Part shown: positions 1 to 5,416 of the stretch, in pieces
How positions within the stretch are numbered: the stretch's first letter is position 1
Layout: each line of letters begins with the position of its first letter
Assembly: GCA_903888815.1 (NCBI GenBank)
Contig: CAISVC010000439.1
Span: 1-5,869, forward strand
Reading direction: 5' to 3'
DNA from: an uncultured Fibrobacterota bacterium
GTDB taxonomy: Bacteria; Fibrobacterota; Chitinivibrionia; Chitinivibrionales; Chitinispirillaceae
DNA: 5,869 nucleotides
Program-made: the position numbers and the translations under genes
Notes under the pieces: model-generated
The model's input: only the letters and a program-made list of their open reading frames with translations
Told to the model about the DNA's origin: nothing
Databases searched by the model: none

Positions 1-27
1 CTGCTAAAAACAGAAAGGAATGGTTCC

Positions 28-555
28 ATGAAACCTCAGAACAAATCTCTGTACAGCTTATTCTTAGGAATATTTATCGTTTCTATTTTTATAGCCTGTC
101 AGGCTGCTCAACCAAAGTCGCAGAAACAATCGGACTCACAACAAACGGCAACTGTTGCCGAAAAAACCGATACGGCGAAAGCTGACACAGGAAAAGCGCC
201 GATCACGAAAGGCAGAAAGGTCATCGTTTATTATTTCCACGGGAATATGAGGTGTCCTACCTGCTATGCCTTGGAAAACTATGCGAAATCAGAGGTAGAA
301 TCCGATTTTGCAGACGCTATTAAGAGCGGAAAGTTAGAATGGAAAACCGTCAATGTTGAGACGGCCGGGAATGAACATTTTGGCGACGATTATAAGCTGT
401 ATACGAAGTCGGTCATTGTATCGACCATAGTAGACGGAAAAGAAGCATCGTGGAAAAACCTCGACCAGATATGGCAACTGGTCCATAAAGAGGATAAATA
501 TCGAGCGTACATAAAGAATGAAGTCAAGGCTTGTCTGGACGGGAAATGCCTGTGA
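28..555 (+). CDS. arsF: ArsF-family thioredoxin-like lipoprotein, copy 1
   Basis: This 175-residue protein opens with a hydrophobic signal segment (about residues 8-23) ending in a lipobox-like FIAC with Cys24. It is therefore probably anchored to a membrane on the outside of the cytoplasm. A Lys/Gln/Thr-rich linker (about 25-62) follows, then the conserved domain, which starts at the YYFHGN motif. That domain carries a thioredoxin-style pair Cys76-Pro-Thr-Cys79 and a C-terminal pair Cys169/Cys174 (CLDGKC). The pattern matches the ArsF family, named for the arsEFG nitroaromatic arsenical resistance operon, in which ArsE and ArsF are tied to nitro-group reduction. The ATG is preceded by AAGGAA at 15-20, 7 bases away. 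A paralogue follows 83 bases downstream and arsG comes after that. Phe at -3 of the lipobox is atypical for proteobacteria. The substrate is inferred from the family; a general thiol-redox role is possible. Confidence 0.85.
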   Translation: MKPQNKSLYSLFLGIFIVSIFIACQAAQPKSQKQSDSQQTATVAEKTDTAKADTGKAPITKGRKVIVYYFHGNMRCPTCYALENYAKSEVESDFADAIKSGKLEWKTVNVETAGNEHFGDDYKLYTKSVIVSTIVDGKEASWKNLDQIWQLVHKEDKYRAYIKNEVKACLDGKCL

Positions 556-611
556 GTGGTTTTATATTTGTCTCATGGGGTCTGCTGACGAATTAAAACG
601 AATCCATCATT

Positions 612-629
612 AAAGACCGGAAAGACCGG
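612..629. repeat. 9-bp tandem direct repeat upstream of second arsF
   Basis: AAAGACCGG occurs twice back to back, ending nine bases before the start codon of the second arsF copy. The second unit plus the following GGGGTTTTTC could fold into a short hairpin (GAAAGA pairing with TTTTTC, with one G-T wobble) next to the start. It could affect translation of copy 2, whose Shine-Dalgarno is poor. It may also be chance. Confidence 0.4.
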
Positions 630-638
630 GGTTTTTCA

Positions 639-1166
639 ATGAACTCTTTAAAAAGAATATCGTATGACCTGGTTTTAGGATTATCCATTCTTTTTTGTTT
701 TAGTTCCTGCCAGACAGGACAATCCAAATCTCAAAAACAATCGGCAGTTAAAGAAACCGTAACCACGGTGTCTCAAGCTGTCCCTTCAAAAACAGACACG
801 GGCAAGGCTCCTGAGAGTAAAAATAAAAAAACAGTCGTATGCTATTTCCATGGAAATATCCGCTGCCCCGCCTGCATTGATCTTGAAAACTTTACAAAGT
901 CTGAAGTTGAAGCCAGTTTTGCCGATGCCATCAGAGATGGAAAGATGGAGTGGCGGGTCGTTAATTATGATGTGAAGGGAAACGAGCATTTTATGGACGA
1001 TTATAAGCTTTATGCGCAATCAGTCGTTATTTTAACGATAAATGACGGCAAAGAAACATCATGGAAAAACCTTAACCGGGTATGGCAGCTTGTTCAGAAT
1101 GAAGGTAAGTTCCGGGAATATATCAGGAATGAAGTTTCTGCGTGCCTTGCGGGAAAATGTTTATGA
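639..1166 (+). CDS. arsF: ArsF-family thioredoxin-like lipoprotein, copy 2
   Basis: This tandem paralogue of the preceding gene has exactly the same length (175 residues). An ungapped hand alignment gives about 99 identities over 175 positions (57%), rising to about 64% in the domain from residue 61 on. It has a signal segment, a lipobox-like FSSC with Cys24, a charged linker, then the CYFHGN motif. Cys76-Pro-Ala-Cys79 and the C-terminal CLAGKC pair (Cys169, Cys174) are kept. It also has an extra Cys68 that copy 1 lacks. The Shine-Dalgarno is weak (only G-rich bases near 626-630), so its level may depend on translation of, or transcription from, copy 1. Its stop codon overlaps the start of arsG (ATGA), which suggests translational coupling. 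The conserved cysteines imply that both copies are active. They could be partners in a heterodimer or specialised for different substrates. Confidence 0.85.
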   Translation: MNSLKRISYDLVLGLSILFCFSSCQTGQSKSQKQSAVKETVTTVSQAVPSKTDTGKAPESKNKKTVVCYFHGNIRCPACIDLENFTKSEVEASFADAIRDGKMEWRVVNYDVKGNEHFMDDYKLYAQSVVILTINDGKETSWKNLNRVWQLVQNEGKFREYIRNEVSACLAGKCL

Positions 1167-1855
1167 ATACAATCTGGTTTGACATAGGGGCCGCGCTCTG
1201 GCTCGGCATTCTCACCTCGATCAGTCCATGCCCGCTGGCGACCAACATCGCCGCGATATCGTATGTGGGCCGGAAGGTCGCCAGAACACGATGGGTACTC
1301 CTTGCCGGGCTGCTTTATACGCTTGGCCGCGCTCTGGCGTACCTTGCTGTCGCGCTACTCGTTACCCGAAGCATGCAGATGATTCCCGGCGTGTCCCATT
1401 TTCTGCAGAAGTACATGAACCTCGCCATCGGGCCGCTTTTAGTTGTTGTCGGCGTTCTTTTACTAGACATTTTCAGATTCAGTTTCGGCGGCGGAATGAG
1501 TAACAACCTTCAGAACCGTGTCGATAAAATGGGAGTGTGGGGTGCCGGACTTCTCGGAATGGTGTTCGCGCTTGCATTTTGCCCTGTATCAGCCGGGCTG
1601 TTTTTCGGAGGGTTGATTCCACTTGCGGTCAAAGGCAATGCGGTTCTTCTCTCAACGCTCTACGGTATCGGCACCGCACTGCCGGTCATCGGCTTCGCCT
1701 TGCTTCTTGCCTTCGCCGCGCACTGGGTGGGCGCGGCGTTCAATAAATTGACCGTCATTGAAGTCTGGGTACGCAGGGTGACTGCCGCTGTCTTGATCAT
1801 CATCGGCTTGTATCTGATTCTCAAACATAATTTTGGAATATATTTGGGGATTTAG
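1163..1855 (+). CDS. arsG: ArsG-type CcdA/DsbD-like membrane permease
   Basis: This is a 230-residue integral membrane protein with about six hydrophobic segments (roughly residues 8-35, 45-68, 85-105, 127-153, 157-187 and 205-221). Its two hallmark motifs are SISPCPLATN with Cys23 and AFCPVSAG with Cys140. These match the paired membrane cysteines of the CcdA/DsbD thiol-electron transporters. The match to ArsG, the aromatic (aminophenyl) arsenical efflux permease of arsEFG operons, rests on this architecture and on its place directly after arsF. I chose the ATG at 1163 because it overlaps the stop of the previous gene as ATGA. An in-frame GTG at 1142 and ATG at 1157 would add seven or two residues. 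The gene looks richer in GC, especially at third codon positions, than the two arsF copies. It could export reduced arsenicals, pass electrons to the ArsF lipoproteins, or both. Confidence 0.83.
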   Translation: MNTIWFDIGAALWLGILTSISPCPLATNIAAISYVGRKVARTRWVLLAGLLYTLGRALAYLAVALLVTRSMQMIPGVSHFLQKYMNLAIGPLLVVVGVLLLDIFRFSFGGGMSNNLQNRVDKMGVWGAGLLGMVFALAFCPVSAGLFFGGLIPLAVKGNAVLLSTLYGIGTALPVIGFALLLAFAAHWVGAAFNKLTVIEVWVRRVTAAVLIIIGLYLILKHNFGIYLGI

Positions 1856-1885
1856 AACGCCTTCCTAATATTAAAGGAGGAATAC

Positions 1886-2593
1886 ATGAAAATCAGAAAT
1901 ATTATTTATCTTCCATTACTTTTATTTGTTTTTTGCAGCAATTCCGACAATAAAAGAAGTACAGAGGTTCCTATAAATTGCCCGCTTAGGAAACAGGGGA
2001 TTGACGTACACAATATGAAACCCTTCGAGGACTCAAAAAAATATATTGAATTCTTAGAAAGAAAAGACAGGGCTGTTTGGCAAAAACCAGACGAGATAGT
2101 ATCATCGTTAAACCTGAAAGGTTCGGAAACTTTAGCTGACCTGGGCGCGGGGTCAGGTTATTTTACCTTTCGTTTTTCAAAGGCATTGCCCAAGGGAAAA
2201 GTAATCGCGATTGATCCGGACCCGGAAATGGTACGCTATATCCATCATAAAACCATATCTTCCGATATTAAGAATATTGAAGTTATACTGGCTTCATATG
2301 ATGACCCGAAAATACCTGAAAACGTGGACATGGTTTTTATTTGCGATGTGCTGCATCATATTGGCAAGAAGCGCGCCGAATGGCTGGCGAAATTAAGCTC
2401 GGAAATGGATAAAGGCGCCGAGCTCGTGCTTATTGAGTTTAAAGAAGGAAACCTTCCGAAAGGCCCGCCGGAAAAAATAAAAATATCCGGTAAAGAAATG
2501 TTGTCTTTAGTGTGTAACGCGGGTTTTAAACTGATTAAGGAAAATTCAACATTACTACCTTATCAAAATTATTTTGTATTTGAAAAACAGTAA
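1886..2593 (+). CDS. Class I SAM methyltransferase with lipoprotein-like signal
   Basis: This 235-residue protein has a Rossmann-fold methyltransferase domain. Motif I is LADLGAGSGYF (83-93), the acidic residue ending strand 2 is Asp110 in AIDPDPEM, and motif IV-like FICDVLHH lies at 151-158. The lead-in DRAVWQKPDEI (61-71) is typical of a subfamily whose members often carry N-terminal signal peptides. Here the first 17 residues form a basic, hydrophobic leader ending FVFC (Cys17) followed by SNSDNK, like a relaxed lipobox. The start is supported by a strong AAAGGAGG at 1873-1880, 5 bases before ATG. An internal ATG at Met44 would give a cytosolic form but lacks a well-spaced ribosome binding site. 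It sits 30 bases after arsG, so it is probably in the same operon. The substrate is unknown. It lacks the cysteine arrangement expected of ArsM arsenite methyltransferases, so I do not call it ArsM. An exported SAM-dependent enzyme is odd because SAM is cytosolic. Confidence 0.8.
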   Translation: MKIRNIIYLPLLLFVFCSNSDNKRSTEVPINCPLRKQGIDVHNMKPFEDSKKYIEFLERKDRAVWQKPDEIVSSLNLKGSETLADLGAGSGYFTFRFSKALPKGKVIAIDPDPEMVRYIHHKTISSDIKNIEVILASYDDPKIPENVDMVFICDVLHHIGKKRAEWLAKLSSEMDKGAELVLIEFKEGNLPKGPPEKIKISGKEMLSLVCNAGFKLIKENSTLLPYQNYFVFEKQ

Positions 2594-2596
2594 ATA

Positions 2597-2625
2597 TTGA
2601 CAAATAGTGCATCTAATAATATCAT
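2597..2625 (+). promoter_or_regulatory. Near-consensus sigma-70 promoter
   Basis: A perfect -35 box TTGACA (2597-2602) is separated by exactly 17 bases from TATCAT (2620-2625), one mismatch from the consensus -10. It begins just four bases after the stop of the upstream methyltransferase, with no clear terminator between. Transcription would start near 2632 and leave a leader of about 98 bases before the TauE-like gene. It probably makes the downstream genes partly independent of the ars operon. Confidence 0.65.
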
Positions 2626-2679
2626 CCTCGGTTCAGAGCTGCGGCATTTTATAATTTAAAAAAATCAATTTGCCATTTT

Positions 2680-2695
2680 CGCGAGGGTTGTCGCG
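2680..2695 (+). promoter_or_regulatory. Short hairpin in the leader of the TauE-like gene
   Basis: CGCGA (2680-2684) and TCGCG (2691-2695) are perfect inverted repeats around a 6-base loop. The hairpin lies in the predicted 5' leader, followed by two AT-rich palindromes, GTAATTAC (2701-2708) and TTTAATTAAA (2709-2718), just before the ribosome binding site. There is no U-tract, so it is not a terminator. An operator or leader structure is possible, but the stem is short. Confidence 0.3.
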
Positions 2696-2729
2696 CTAAG
2701 GTAATTACTTTAATTAAACAGGAGAGGTC

Positions 2730-3113
2730 ATGATGAATGCTACCGTTGTTTTATGCCTCATCGGTATTGTTGCCGGATTGATCGCAGGTCTGTTCGGTAT
2801 TGGGGGCGGACTTATCATTATTCCCGCGCTTGTGTATTTCGCTGGTTTTTCTCAATTGACCGCCACCGGAACAAGTCTGGCAATTTTACTTCCGCCGGTG
2901 GGGTTGATGGCAGCCATTGAATATTATCGGAAAGGCCATGTTGATATAAAGGCAGCTATTATTATTGCTGTTTGTCTTTTCCTCTCGGCGTGGCTCAGTT
3001 CAATATTCGCGAATAAACTCCCTCAAAATACCGTCAAATTCATGTTCGGTATTTTTGTAACATGCGTCGGCGTTTATATAACGGTTACTTCCGGCGGGCA
3101 TTTGTTCAAGTAA
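2730..3113 (+). CDS. Half-length TauE/SafE-family permease
   Basis: This is a 127-residue membrane protein with four hydrophobic stretches (about residues 5-20, 22-39, 46-64 and 74-94, plus a C-terminal one at 103-120). The first repeat signature of the TauE/SafE (sulfite exporter) family, GLFGIGGGLIIIPAL, lies at 20-34, followed by TATGTSLAILLPP (44-56). Typical family members are about 250 residues with two such halves. Only one half is present here, with a clean stop, so it probably works as a homodimer rather than being a broken gene. Single-repeat members are known. GGAG at 2721-2724 serves the ATG at 2730; a second ATG at 2733 is equally possible. Likely substrates are small anions such as sulfite or other sulfur oxyanions, but this cannot be read from the sequence. 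It is the first gene after the promoter at 2597. Confidence 0.85.
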   Translation: MMNATVVLCLIGIVAGLIAGLFGIGGGLIIIPALVYFAGFSQLTATGTSLAILLPPVGLMAAIEYYRKGHVDIKAAIIIAVCLFLSAWLSSIFANKLPQNTVKFMFGIFVTCVGVYITVTSGGHLFK

Positions 3114-3193
3114 CCGTCATTAGAAACAGTATTCTCGTCTCACAGGAATGTATAAACTGGATCGAGTTTTTTGGGTTATGTGAAAAATGACGG
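3114..3193. repeat. 8-bp inverted repeat bracketing 64 bases between genes
   Basis: CCGTCATT (3114-3121), which starts directly after the TauE-like stop codon, is the exact reverse complement of AATGACGG (3186-3193). The 64 bases between contain no gene. The rest of this 146-base gap (to 3259) is AT-rich, holds an ACCGCGGT palindrome at 3224-3231, and ends in the OsmC ribosome binding site. I found no convincing promoter in it. The arms could close a long stem-loop or be the ends of a tiny decayed element; chance is also plausible. Confidence 0.35.
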
Positions 3194-3259
3194 AAAGTCA
3201 ATAAGTCGCAGAAAAAAGAGATAACCGCGGTAAAAATAAGAATTGAAGAGGAGATCGCT

Positions 3260-3721
3260 ATGCCGAAACATACCATCGCCCTTGAATGGTTGAGAAATAC
3301 GCTGGATTTCAACTACGATACCTACAGCCGCAGCCACTCTATTGCATTCGGTACCGACGGAAAGGTGTGCGGTTCAGCAGCGCCGGAGTTCCACGGGGAC
3401 CCGAACTGTCTTGATCCTGAACAGGCATTTGTCATGGCGCTCGCAAGCTGCCATATGCTTACCTTTCTCGCTATCGCCTGCAAGAAAGGATTTATTGTCG
3501 ATAGATACGTTGACAAAGCAGTCGGTGAACTGGGCAAAAATCAACAAGGTAAAATGGCAATGACAAAGGTCGAGCTGCGTCCGGAGGTGGTTTTCAGCGG
3601 AATAAGGATTCCTACCGATGAGGAATTCAAAATGCTTCACGATCGTGCTCATGGCGGTTGTATTATTGCTAATTCCGTCGCACGTTGTGTAGAAGTGATC
3701 GTCAGACCAACATTACAGTGA
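3260..3721 (+). CDS. OsmC/Ohr-family thiol peroxidase
   Basis: This 153-residue protein has the OsmC/Ohr pattern. An N-terminal beta region is followed by the active-site helix DPEQAFVMALASCHMLTFL (52-70) with the peroxidatic Cys64. The resolving cysteine is at AHGGCIIANSV (Cys134). Such enzymes reduce organic hydroperoxides in the cytosol using thiols. Length is normal for the family. There are four further cysteines (37, 50, 74, 143), which is many for a cytosolic enzyme of this type. The start is fixed by GAGGAG (3248-3253), 6 bases before the ATG. A methyltransferase gene follows after 14 bases, so the two are likely cotranscribed. A role in coping with peroxides or reactive sulfur/thiol stress next to the TauE-like permease is inference. 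The gene sits in a standard context, with no sign of truncation. Confidence 0.9.
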   Translation: MPKHTIALEWLRNTLDFNYDTYSRSHSIAFGTDGKVCGSAAPEFHGDPNCLDPEQAFVMALASCHMLTFLAIACKKGFIVDRYVDKAVGELGKNQQGKMAMTKVELRPEVVFSGIRIPTDEEFKMLHDRAHGGCIIANSVARCVEVIVRPTLQ

Positions 3722-3735
3722 ACCTGGGAGCATAA

Positions 3736-4380
3736 ATGACGGCCGGCAAAAAAAACGAATTTGACGATAAAGCAAAAACGTGGGATGACGAACCCGAACG
3801 GGCGCATCGTACACAGATTATAGCGGATGCGATTGGCAAGGAAATACCTTTTAATTCATCGTTTACCGCAATGGAATATGGGTGCGGTACTGGTTTGTTG
3901 AGTTTTCAGCTTAAAAACAGGTTTTCAAACATCACGCTGATTGATAATTCGCAAGGTATGCTTGAAGTCCTGAAGGAAAAAATTGAGCGCGACAAAGTGA
4001 ATAATATGGATGTTTTGAATATTGATTTGCTGGAATCAACAGCAAGTATTTCAAAGTCATTCTCGGTGATTTACTGTTCAATGGTACTGCACCATACCGG
4101 GGATATCAGCAGGATGCTTTCGGTTTGGTGTGCGCTTCTGAACAGGCCCGGGTATCTATGTGTTGCAGATCTCGATTCCGATAATGGTTTGTTCCATGGA
4201 AAAGGTTTCAAAGGGCATAACGGATTTGACAGAGAGAGCCTTAAAAAGATCACCCAGCAATCGGGATTTACTAATATCAGGTTCAGAACCCTTCTTGAAA
4301 TTAAAAAAGTTTCACATGATAAAATGGAACATTCATTTCCGTTGTTTTTAATGGTTGCAGAGAAGCCAAAATTAACCTGA
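3736..4380 (+). CDS. Class I SAM-dependent methyltransferase (cytosolic)
   Basis: This 214-residue protein carries motif I MEYGCGTGLLSF (46-57), the strand-2 acidic residue Asp70 in LIDNSQGM, and the CSMVLHH motif (114-120) with strand-4 character. There is no signal sequence. The N-terminal stretch FDDKAKTWDDEPERAHR (9-25) is typical of a small-molecule methyltransferase subfamily related to UbiE-like enzymes. The C-terminal part contains a GFKGHNGFDRESLKKI segment of the kind that closes the substrate pocket in related enzymes. GGGAG at 3726-3730 lies 5 bases before the ATG, and the gap to the OsmC gene is 14 bases, so they are probably one transcript. The substrate is unknown. Thiol, metalloid or quinone methylation are all possible, and the sequence does not decide among them. 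It is not evidently a paralogue of the exported methyltransferase at 1886. Confidence 0.88.
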   Translation: MTAGKKNEFDDKAKTWDDEPERAHRTQIIADAIGKEIPFNSSFTAMEYGCGTGLLSFQLKNRFSNITLIDNSQGMLEVLKEKIERDKVNNMDVLNIDLLESTASISKSFSVIYCSMVLHHTGDISRMLSVWCALLNRPGYLCVADLDSDNGLFHGKGFKGHNGFDRESLKKITQQSGFTNIRFRTLLEIKKVSHDKMEHSFPLFLMVAEKPKLT

Positions 4381-4497
4381 CGGCTTTAGACTATCCATTC
4401 TGGCGCGATAACGACAGAGTGCGAATGCTTGAATGTCACCCCGCCAGTATTTATGTTAAGTTTCTATGCAAAGGAACTCCGTCCGCCGTTTTCAATC

Positions 4498-4752
4498 ATG
4501 CTGACCGAGCACGACACCCTTTCACGACGATGCCCGATGCTGGGCCATGAAGTGGCTTTTTCATACTGCCGGCGGCCCGGCCAGGAAATTCCGTGCAGCA
4601 GGATGTTCGACTGCTGGTGGGAAGCGATTGACATCCAGGCCTTTGTCGCGGATAACTACAGTGAAGAAATTCAGAACGCCATGATCCAGCCGCCCAAACC
4701 GAAAATACTTTCACTTATCGAGATCATTGAACAGGCACGCAAGACCACGTAG
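4498..4752 (+). CDS. Conserved four-cysteine small protein, unknown function
   Basis: From the ATG at 4498 this is an 84-residue protein. I recognise the pattern as a small conserved protein of unknown function seen in anaerobes and deltaproteobacteria, but cannot name it. Four cysteines stand in conserved-looking motifs: RRCPMLG (Cys12), SYCRR (Cys24), IPCSRM (Cys33) and FDCWW (Cys39). The tail is PPKPKILSLIEIIEQARK. The cysteines could bind zinc or an iron-sulfur cluster, or form disulfides. The start is uncertain. The same frame is open from a TTG at 4429 (107 residues) and an ATG at 4453 (99 residues), but the extra residues look less protein-like and none of the starts has a good ribosome binding site. 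It lies about 117 bases after the methyltransferase and ends convergent to the minus-strand operon. Confidence 0.7.
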   Translation: MLTEHDTLSRRCPMLGHEVAFSYCRRPGQEIPCSRMFDCWWEAIDIQAFVADNYSEEIQNAMIQPPKPKILSLIEIIEQARKTT

Positions 4753-4755
4753 CGC

Positions 4756-4791
4756 CCCGAATTCCTTCCAGACCGCGTACACTTCTTCGGG
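4756..4791. terminator. Possible weak bidirectional terminator
   Basis: CCCGAA (4756-4761) and TTCGGG (4786-4791) form an imperfect-quality stem with a 24-base loop in the 51-base gap between two convergent genes. There is no clear U-tract on either strand. The position is right for a terminator, but the structure is weak. Confidence 0.25.
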
Positions 4792-4803
4792 AATATGTAT
4801 TTG

Positions 4804-5376
4804 CTATTCGCGTTGAACCGTAAACAGTGCGCTGCGAAAACCCCTGATCTGCGGTGTACCGGCGGGCGTAAGTCCCGCTTCTGCGGCGATGGAGAGCGTT
4901 TCGATGAATTCATTAGCAGTAACCCATATCGCGGGTTCGGCAACGAGCGCCCTGCCCTTTTCATTCAGACATGAGCGTATTTCGCGGAACAGCATGCGCA
5001 TGTCAGGGACCTCATGGACGACCGCGATGGCGACTGCTAGGTCGATAGTACCAACAAGGTCGCTGGTTCCGAACGAAATGTCCGTGCAGAGACGGCATTC
5101 GATCCTGTCCGCCAATCCGGCTTTTTTCGCCCGCCGGCGGAGGGAGTATAGCATCCTCTGTTGAATGTCGACGCAATAGATTCTTCCTTTTTTGCCGACC
5201 ATATGCGCCATGGGAAGCGTGAAAAATCCCATGCCTGGGCCGATTTCCATAACCCGCATCCCCTCGCTGATGTACGGGCCTACAATCTTTTCCGGCTTCT
5301 GGTACAACCGCCGCAGAGGGCTGGCGAGGAAATACCCTATCCACCATGGGCAAGCGTGACGTTTTTTTTCGGACAT
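4804..5376 (-). CDS. Class I SAM-dependent methyltransferase of CPWW type
   Basis: This 190-residue protein begins with a short basic segment and HACPWWIGYFLASPLRR (7-23). That lead-in is characteristic of a small methyltransferase family common in anaerobic bacteria and archaea. Motif I is VMEIGPGMGFF (42-52), strand 2 ends at Asp70 in CVDIQQRM, and a VVHEVPD motif (about 118-124) occupies the motif-IV region. The C-terminus is short (IRGFRSALFTVQRE). The start is supported by AAAGGA at 5383-5388, 6 bases upstream. It follows the NifX-like gene by 40 bases on the same strand, so the two are probably cotranscribed. In this family Cys9 near the N-terminus and the nearby WW may form part of a metal or substrate site; that is inference. 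The substrate is unknown. Confidence 0.87.
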   Translation of the reverse strand: MSEKKRHACPWWIGYFLASPLRRLYQKPEKIVGPYISEGMRVMEIGPGMGFFTLPMAHMVGKKGRIYCVDIQQRMLYSLRRRAKKAGLADRIECRLCTDISFGTSDLVGTIDLAVAIAVVHEVPDMRMLFREIRSCLNEKGRALVAEPAIWVTANEFIETLSIAAEAGLTPAGTPQIRGFRSALFTVQRE

Positions 5377-5416
5377 TGTTTTTCCTTTTTAGGAGATATT
5401 GAGAATTACTGCGGCA

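Noticed and set aside
1..27. Stop codon TAA at 5-7 as the end of an upstream gene
   Set aside because: Only one codon is visible in that frame, so there is nothing to support a gene call.
568..596. Possible promoter before the second arsF (TTGTCT, 17 bases, AATTAA)
   Set aside because: The -10 matches only three of six consensus positions, and the gap is short enough for read-through from the first arsF.
1886..2593. Calling the leader-bearing methyltransferase ArsM (arsenite methyltransferase)
   Set aside because: It lies in an ars-like operon, but it lacks the conserved cysteine arrangement expected of ArsM, and its motifs fit a different subfamily.
3106..3312. Minus-strand open frame of 68 codons across the TauE-OsmC gap
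   Set aside because: No ribosome binding site or recognisable domain, and it overlaps the start of the clear OsmC gene.
4429..4497. Upstream extension of the four-cysteine protein from TTG 4429
   Set aside because: The added residues do not resemble the family, and the TTG has no Shine-Dalgarno. It is kept only as an alternative start.
4710..4803. Protein-like minus-strand stretch after the methyltransferase stop (IHIPEEVYAVWKEFG)
   Set aside because: It reads like protein, but it has no start codon, follows an in-frame TAG, ends soon at a TGA, and partly overlaps the end of the gene on the other strand. Probably chance.
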